Shown: piece by piece, positions 57,726 to 64,000 of the stretch
How positions within the stretch are numbered: the stretch's first letter is position 1
Layout of the letters: each line of letters opens with the position of its first letter
From: Gnetum montanum
Lineage: Eukaryota > Streptophyta > Gnetopsida > Gnetales > Gnetaceae
Reading direction: 5' to 3'
Assembly: GCA_015680685.1 (NCBI GenBank)
Contig: MNCI01003602.1
Coordinates: forward strand, 366,304 to 430,303
DNA: 64,000 nt
The notes under the pieces: model-generated
What the model was told of the DNA's origin: nothing
Database searches by the model: none
The model's input: the letters and a program-made list of their open reading frames with translations, nothing else
Made by a program: the position numbers and the translations under genes

Positions 57726-58650
57726 TATGTGTATTCTAAGGGTTACTAGAGCTGCTAGACACTACCTAAGATCAAAATTTGTCATTTTTAAGGTCATTAA
57801 ATTAAGTTTTAGGGTTACCCCCTTTTTTCCACACCAAGACCCCCTCTAGGGGGCTACTACCATGGAAGACTCCAAGGGGCTAATTTTTGACAAATTTTAA
57901 TCAATTTTGGGCATGCATGTACATTCCTAGGATTGCCAAAGCTATTGGGCATCTTCCAAGATCAAATGTTGTCAGTATTAAGGTTATTTAATGGATTTTC
58001 GAGGTTACCCCCTTGTTTCCATGCAAGGAAACCCCCAGCCCCACACCCCCATCCCCCCATCCCCCTCTAGAGGCGTGTTTCAACATGAAAGACTTCAAGG
58101 AGATAATTTTTGATATATTTTGATCAGTTTTGGGCATGTATGTGCATTCTTGGGGTTATCAAAGCTGCTAGACACTACCCAAGATTAAATGTTGTAGGTT
58201 TTAAGGCCATTAAGTTAATTTTTAGGGTTTTCCCTTTATTTCCATGTTGAGCCCCCCTCCAAGGGGGGTGTCAATAGGGAGGATCCCAAAGGGCTACTTT
58301 TTAACAAATTTTGATTAGTTTTGGACATGCATGTGTATTCCTAGGGTTGCTAGAGCTATTGGGCATTTCCCAAGATCAAAACTTATTAATTTTAAGGTTA
58401 CTAAGTAAATTTTTAGGGTTACCCCCTTGTTTCCACTTTGAACCTTCCCTCTAGGGGACGTGTTAGTGTGGAGGATCCTAAGGGGCTAATTTTTGACAAA
58501 TTTTGATTAATTTTGGGCATGCATGTACATTCCTAAGGTTGCTGGAGCTATTGGGCATTGCCCAAGATCAAAAGTTGTCAGGTTTAAGGATTTTAAGTTA
58601 ATTTTTAAGCTTACCACCTTGTTTCCACATTGATCCTTCCCACCAAGGGG
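57726..58650 (+). repeat. tandem array of about 190-bp units, second block (5 units)
   Basis: Cores at 57726, 57912, 58134, 58326 and 58519, same unit and orientation as the first block. Together about 21 units. The first target duplication copy TATGT is part of the first core here. Confidence 0.92.
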
Positions 58651-59940
58651 GATAAGCTAGGGGGTAAGAACCAAGGGGATGAGTGCCAAAGGGGGTTATC
58701 AATTATCAAAGATCACAAAGGGGTAGCAAGGATCTCAATGCAAGAGCTATGATCAATAGAGACTAGGGAAGAGAACTTTTATGTTATACCCCCTTAAACC
58801 CCCATGTTGGCCCCACACCAAATGGCATGGAGGGGGGATTGACCAACATGGGATATGATACAAGGTTGCAAGTTGGCTTTTTTGAATGTAAGATATAGGC
58901 TATTATAGACTATACAAGAGTATGAAGGTTAATCATGATAACTAGGTGGTCGATTTATATAGCTAGGTTGTCAATTTATAGAATTTTGTACCACTTCCCA
59001 TCCATCCATGTTAGCATCAAGATGCTTAGCACAAATGAGGCCTCCCCCCAGTGTGGAACCATCAAATCAAAAGGTTTTGACCACTTTCAACTAGGTTTTT
59101 CAAGTTTTAGGGGTGGTTGGGAGTGATTGGATAGGCTCTTGGTTATGTGGGTTCCTTCTAGGGATCAAATATAGGTGTGATGTGTAGTGGGGGGTATGAA
59201 TGAGCGTTACCCCATTATGTTCCATACTAAATCCCCCCCATAAGGGGGCACACACAAGGTAACTATTTTAGAAAAGTTTGATCCTCTTTCAAAGCCTAGG
59301 ATTGAATGGTGCAAGTTGAAACTACTAAAAATGGAAAGAAAGTTAGCTTTTAATGATTTTGAGGGGTGGAAGGCATGCATCAACATTGAGCATGATACCC
59401 CCAATGTTGATGCATGGGGGTAAGACTTGGGTATGTTTTGATGTATTAAAGGGATTACAACCCCAACGTTGACATGGTTACTAATCCAAAAAGTATCATG
59501 TGTGATGGTGCAAGATGGGACCCATGGTTTTACAAATTTAAAAAATAAAAAATAAATAAAAAATAAAGTTAGTTGCTATTCTACCTCCCCCTCCCTCACT
59601 CCCAGCTTGAAGGATACTTTCCTCCTATTAGACTTCAGTGTATGTGAAGTTTCCATACACAGAATTAGCAAGTAGGGGTTTGGGGTGGAAACATTATGTT
59701 TTATGGATTTTTAACACCAAAACTTATGTAAACTCATCACAAACCATCATTCTATCAATAAACATAGTGGATGAGAGCCTTGGAATCCATTATTGTAGCT
59801 AATATTTTGGAATCTCAACTTTGAAGCTTCTCCTCTCCCTTTTGGCCAGTGTTGAGGCTCTACTCCCTTCAAACTTCAAGCCTCCTCCCAATGTTGAGCA
59901 TCAACATGAAGAAAAATAGTAAAAATCCACACATTTAAGC
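58651..59940 (+). other. diverged array flank upstream of a promoter
   Basis: Scattered pieces of the array unit persist (ACCCCCTTAAACCCCCATGTTGG near 58788; TTACCCCATTATGTTCCATA near 59208; ACCCCCAATGTTGATGCATGGGGG near 59395) but spacing is lost. No gene is seen. The last 60 bases lead into a TATA box. Confidence 0.5.
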
Positions 59941-59942
59941 AT

Positions 59943-60018
59943 TATATAAGGCTACCAAAAGGATTTCCACCTTTCCTAAGGTTTTTTCCATGCAAGAAAC
60001 CTCTTCATCAGTTCCAAG
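59943..60018 (+). promoter_or_regulatory. TATA box and putative first non-coding exon
   Basis: TATATAAG at 59943, then about 70 bases ending CCAAG before a consensus plant donor GTAAGT at 60019. The following DNA (60019-61441) is T-rich, as plant introns are. No long open frame occurs in it. Confidence 0.35.
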
Positions 60019-61441
60019 GTAAGTCATTCTTTGCCTTTTTCATGGTGTTCTAGCCGTTTTTATGATTGTCTTGGTAGAAATAGGCCATTTTTCTCATATC
60101 TAGTCAAAAGGATTCAATAAAATGGAATTCTAAGAAAATCCCATGTCATGTTTTGGCCATTTTCATGTGGATCTAGGGTTATTTTGCCAATTGTTTCCTT
60201 GGTAAATAAGATTTTTGAAATTATGCTTGCTTTTTCAAGTGCTTTTTCTAAAAGTCTCATGTTAACGCCATTCTTCTTAGATCTAGGACTAAGGATTCAT
60301 TAAAATTAAATTCTAATGACATCCTACCTCCTTGTTTTGATGTGTTCTGTAATGCTTTGATGTTGGTTTGGCTATTTTGGCTACAATCTATGGCTATATA
60401 ATCTCACATATGTGTTTTTTGATGCTTTTTTGTTCAAAAAAGCAAGTTATGTTGTCTATTTTTTATTAGCAAAATGGCTTAAGTTTTGCAATATTTAATG
60501 TTTTGGTTTTTTAGTGTTATATTTAAGATTTGAAATGGCTATGGTCTTGTTGAATTTGGAGTTGTATTGGTCATGTTATGATTATTTTGGTTTGGTTGTG
60601 TAATCAAGGACTTATGACATTTTTTAGATTTTCATTAATATTAATGATTTTTTTCTAAAAAGGAAGTTAGGGTTTTGAATTTTTATTGAGTATGGGTGCT
60701 TAGGGCTCGATTCAATCTTTCAAATAGTGGTGGAATCACTCTATTTTGAGCCTCAATTAATTTTTAATAAATTTTTTCCTAACCCTACAAATGGCTACAA
60801 TTTTGTTATTTCTAACTATGTTTTGTGTACAAATGGTTACATGTTTTTGGTTGCAATGGTCATGGATAGAAATTTCATGATTTCAGGATTCCTTCCATGG
60901 TGGAATCACTAAAATTGGAGTTAAGATGAATTTCTTATGAACTTTATGGTAAGGCTATGTTAATTGCTCGAAATTTGGTTGTAGCACTTTACCCCTTTGA
61001 GGATGGATGTGGTTGTCATAGTTGAAATTTTCAACCTCCATGCTCCTAGGGATTATAAATTATGTTTTAAATTGTTTTTTTGTGTGTATTTTTTGAAGAA
61101 AATAGCTCTTTACTATTTTTAGTAAGTTTTTTTTATTTATGTCTATTATGGCTACTTTTTCTATGCTTTGATGCCCTTTTCTAAATGCATGTTTTGAGCT
61201 AAGGTATAATTTTGGTTGTGATGCTTTTGTTATGATAATTTTAGCTATAAAGTCTAGGAGAGGTTGCAATAATATGTTTTTTTCCTTGTGAATTTTCTTA
61301 AGAAAATTTAAACCAACACCCTAGAGCTTTTTATGAGGACTAATTTTACCCCTGACTAGGATGTGTAAAATTTGTTAAGAAATTCTAAGTGTTGAAATGT
61401 TATGCTAATGTTGTTGCTTTTTTTATACTTTTCCACTGTAG
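60019..61441. other. T-rich stretch, possible intron
   Basis: No gene seen on either strand. T-rich with scattered AAGG and GGTTTTG words. It is bounded by a donor-like site and an acceptor-like site (CCACTGTAG at 61441). Confidence 0.35.
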
Positions 61442-62205
61442 GGTCCTGGTCAAGCTAGAGCTCATTGTGGTTGAGCTAGTTGGTATTCTTTGCTACCTCA
61501 GTCAACCTACAAACCACATCCCTCTTCCTGAGTTGGCCTTGCAGAAAATGTCAGCATGGTTCTACCCAAGGGTAAGGGATTTCCTTGCCTAACTTCTCTA
61601 GTACTTTAGTGTGATGATATGGTCACACTTGTTTGAGGAGGTGTCTATAATCATCATGGAGAATTTTCTACCTAAGTAGTAAGAGAATTGGTGGATTTCA
61701 TCAGTCCACAATACCTTTCAAATATCTAGAGCATGCCATAGTATTCACAATACAACATGAATAATAAAGAGTCCACTTGTTGTTCCAGAATCCTCCAGGA
61801 ACTATGTACCAATTACAAGGGTAAGCATGGCTATCATAGGTTTTAATGTTTTGGGTTTATCTCATTTAGTTTTCTCTCTTCTAACTTATTGGTTTCACAT
61901 GTATCTTGTAGGTATAGGATCAATGATCAATGTTTAATTGAGAATGATCAAATCTTGGCTATAGTCCATATCACCTTGAAATATTTCACCAAGGGCCCCA
62001 ATATTAAATATGTTACTTTTGAAAAGCTAAAAGGGGAGTTTGATGAATATCTAACTAGATTTAACCTATTTACAAGAAGTGTGTGGCTGCCAAAACAACA
62101 CATAGCTAGTGGCTAATCCTTAAAGATATCAGAGATATGAGTATTACCATTGGGACCTCCACACAAGCCCCTCCAAGAAATAAGAAGAAGAAGAGTGAGA
62201 AATCA
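61442..62205 (+). pseudogene. plus-strand exon-like blocks, unknown protein
   Basis: Block 1 (61442-61571) reads LVKLELIVVELVGIL then LALQKMSAWFYPR and ends at a GTAAGG donor. Block 2 (61915-62115) reads YRINDQCLIENDQILAIV then GEFDEYLTRFNLFTRSVW. Block 3 ends in a Lys-rich stretch and a GGTATATTG donor near 62206. Right after it the TAT-E LTR begins, so the gene is cut. I do not recognise the family. It lies on the 5' side of TAT-D polymerase in opposite orientation, the same relation as the 41.3-45.7 kb gene has to TAT-C polymerase. Confidence 0.35.
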
Positions 62206-62223
62206 GGTATATTGTTATTGTGA

Positions 62224-64000
62224 TGTCCAAAAATGTTAGTGCCTAGAACACCGAGAGGTTGTCAGGCGTATAGCCTAACTCCAAATCTGTGGGAGGGCTG
62301 CACTGGGAAAAATGGAAACGAGGTGCCCTAAATAGTCTAGTTGATTAGATAGGGACTTACATGGTGTAATAATAACCATTTGTAAATAGAGTTTTTAGTA
62401 AGCCTTATGCAAGAGTCAGAGCAACGAGCAAGAACGTAACATAACATAATGTAAATATGTGAATATGTATTAATAGTAGAAGAAAGCACAAAAAGTAAAT
62501 GCTAAGAAATATGAAACAAATGTTAAGAATATAGAACTAGAGTTTGAGGGTGGAGAAATCCATTGCCCAAAGATTGAGATGCACAACTTTTAATTGAATA
62601 ATGTTTAAAGCTGGTATACAACATTAGACAAGCACAACGGTAGCGTAGTAGTGTGGTCACAGTCTTTGGGATGTCATGGATGCAGTGCTAGCAACTACAA
62701 AGGAGGTTGGACCTACCAAGTTTATAGTCATCATGTTGTGCAAGTGCAAGGAAGACTACGTCATGGTACTCAGCCAGGTGTCAAGCTTGGATGCTCAAGT
62801 GCAGGAGTGATTGAAAATGCTAAGCATGCTCTAATACTTGATGCTTAAGATGACCTTTTCTGATCAACCTTAAAATGCTAATTATTAGGGTATTTATAGG
62901 GTTAGGGTTGACGTGAGATGTGGGCTGAATGCCACATGGCCTAGGTCCCATGTAGCATGGGTGTGAACAAGTTACGCTAACATGTTATGCTCAAAATGTC
63001 AAGCTTTGAGTGTTAAGCTCAAAGTGTAATGCTCTGTAGGACAACAATAGGAACTGAGAATCTGCCAAACTATGACCACACCACCTAGACTACATGTGTC
63101 AATGTCTGAAGGACTACCATGTACCTACAAACAATGCCAAAACAAATGCAACTAGAAGCCTATGCTCCAGGACTACATCTTCTGACTCTTCCGAGTAGGG
63201 TCAAGCGTAGGAACAATTTTGGGGATTAATAGGAGGTGCAAAAGTAAAGTAGATTGCTAATCTTGGTCATTAGAAGGATGTCAAAGCTGAAATGAAAGTC
63301 GATGTTGAGTTCTAGGAGCTTCTAGAGGCATTTGAAGGCATTTTCCAAGTGTCACATTGTCTATGCTGCACAGCATGATGGAGTGTAGCATGAAGACTTA
63401 GAAAATTTTTGTATATTTTCACTTGTCACACTATCTACACTATGCAGCATAGCAAAGCATAGCATAAGTACTTTGATGAATTTTGCCAAAATTTGCAATG
63501 TTTCTTCATGGCACACTAACCACACTTTGGGGTGTAGTAGGATAAGAAACCTCAGAAGTCAAAAAATTGCCAAATGCATCTTCCATATCTAGATAGCTTG
63601 ATAGATTTCTTATTCAACACTTAGAAAAATTTGACCCCAAAAACCTATGTCATGCTAGCTACACTGTGCAGTGTAGTAGAGTGTGACAAGCCTAAAAGAT
63701 AGAAAATTTGCCAAACTATTTTTTCCATGCTAAGCACCTTTGACAACTTCTAGCTTGGTACTTGGGTGGATGAGCAACTAGAACATATGTCAAGCTAAGC
63801 AAGCTAGAGAGCATAGTGAGCTTGACAATCTAGGGGATAGAAAATTTGCCAAACTATTTGATCCATCCTTAGTAACCCTTGACTACTTTTGGCCTGACAT
63901 TTACGCAAATTGGTCATGAAAGTGTATGCTACACTAGCTATGCTAGGGAGCGTAGTAGGTAGACTTTGAAAAGTTTTGCAAACACAGGACTCCCAGTGTG
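62224..64000 (-). repeat. TAT-type LTR (TAT-E), runs off the right edge
   Basis: On the minus strand it ends TTTTTGGACA at 62224. Inside, 62290-62375 (GGGAGGGCTGCACTGGG, GAGGTGCCC, GGGACTTACAT) matches the R/U5 part of the TAT-C LTR (34300-34375), and a minus-strand TATA box (CCCTATAAATACCC) lies near 62890 as in TAT-C. The start lies beyond 64000. Short plus-strand frames inside are shadows. Confidence 0.8.
63350..63960. repeat. hairpin-containing tandem units in the TAT-E U3
   Basis: Six units starting near 63352, 63424, 63509, 63648, 63788 and 63925, spaced 72-140 bp. Each begins GTCACACTA or GTCAAGCTA, carries a short inverted repeat (for example CTACACTGTGCAGTGTAG at 63659-63676) and continues with GAAAATTTGCCAAACTATTT in the better copies. 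Same position in the LTR as the palindrome modules of TAT-C. Confidence 0.75.

Overview
This window looks like intergenic heterochromatin from a large-genome plant. It is AT-rich and made almost entirely of nested, decayed Ty3/gypsy LTR retrotransposons. I find no intact cellular gene, rRNA or tRNA. Plant origin follows from the families. One group has a second, archaeal-type RNase H between the usual RNase H and integrase, plus a CxxH..H..C gag knuckle (the Tat/Ogre lineage of plant Ty3/gypsy; called TAT here). A second group has LTRs ending TGATGAG...CTCATCA and a primer-binding site matching plant tRNA-Asp (Athila-like; called ATH here). The species cannot be told from the sequence. Two isolated N bases (34102, 56304) and a run of 23 C (48099-48121) show this is draft-type assembly.

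Layout. 1-4544: minus-strand TAT-A (gag, leader, 5' LTR), inserted in the gag of minus-strand ATH-A (4545-5896). 5897-13394: minus-strand TAT-B, a gag-protease copy with no reverse transcriptase or integrase. 13395-17735: a small LTR fragment, a minus-strand ATH-B gag, unresolved AT-rich DNA and a piece of a third gag type (chromovirus-like). 17741-40647: a composite of ATH-C with TAT-C inside it. Its 5' half is on the plus strand (17741-27755) and its 3' half on the minus strand (31280-40647). 41193-45681: a plus-strand gene-like region with promoter, several exons and a coiled-coil segment, protein family unknown. 45836-52400: minus-strand TAT-D (polymerase, minisatellite, polypurine tract, 3' LTR start), interrupted by a solo TAT LTR (46501-47978). 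52975-58650: a tandem array of roughly 190-bp units split by a 1605-bp solo LTR with a perfect target duplication. 58651-62223: diverged array units, then a second plus-strand promoter/exon-like region. 62224-64000: a further TAT LTR running off the edge.

The main result is the ATH-C/TAT-C composite. Both LTRs of TAT-C (21448-23138 and 34225-35919; 1691 and 1695 bp) are flanked by the same 5-bp target duplication, CTTTC. Both LTRs of ATH-C are flanked by GATAC. In each case the host reading frame resumes without a break on the other side. The two halves are therefore one nested insertion whose distal half has been turned around by an inversion (or a misassembly). Order of events read from this: chromovirus-like element, then ATH-C into its gag, then TAT-C into the ATH-C protease, then inversion.

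A second theme is that the U3 regions of unrelated LTR families each carry their own short palindrome or repeat array (GTATAC, GATATC, GCTACACTAC/GTAGTGTAGC). Three TAT copies also carry a 28-36 bp minisatellite at the same place, between integrase and the polypurine tract. All coding regions are interrupted by stops, many of them TAG or TGA where a related copy has Gln or Trp, as expected from decay of methylated CHG/CHH cytosines.
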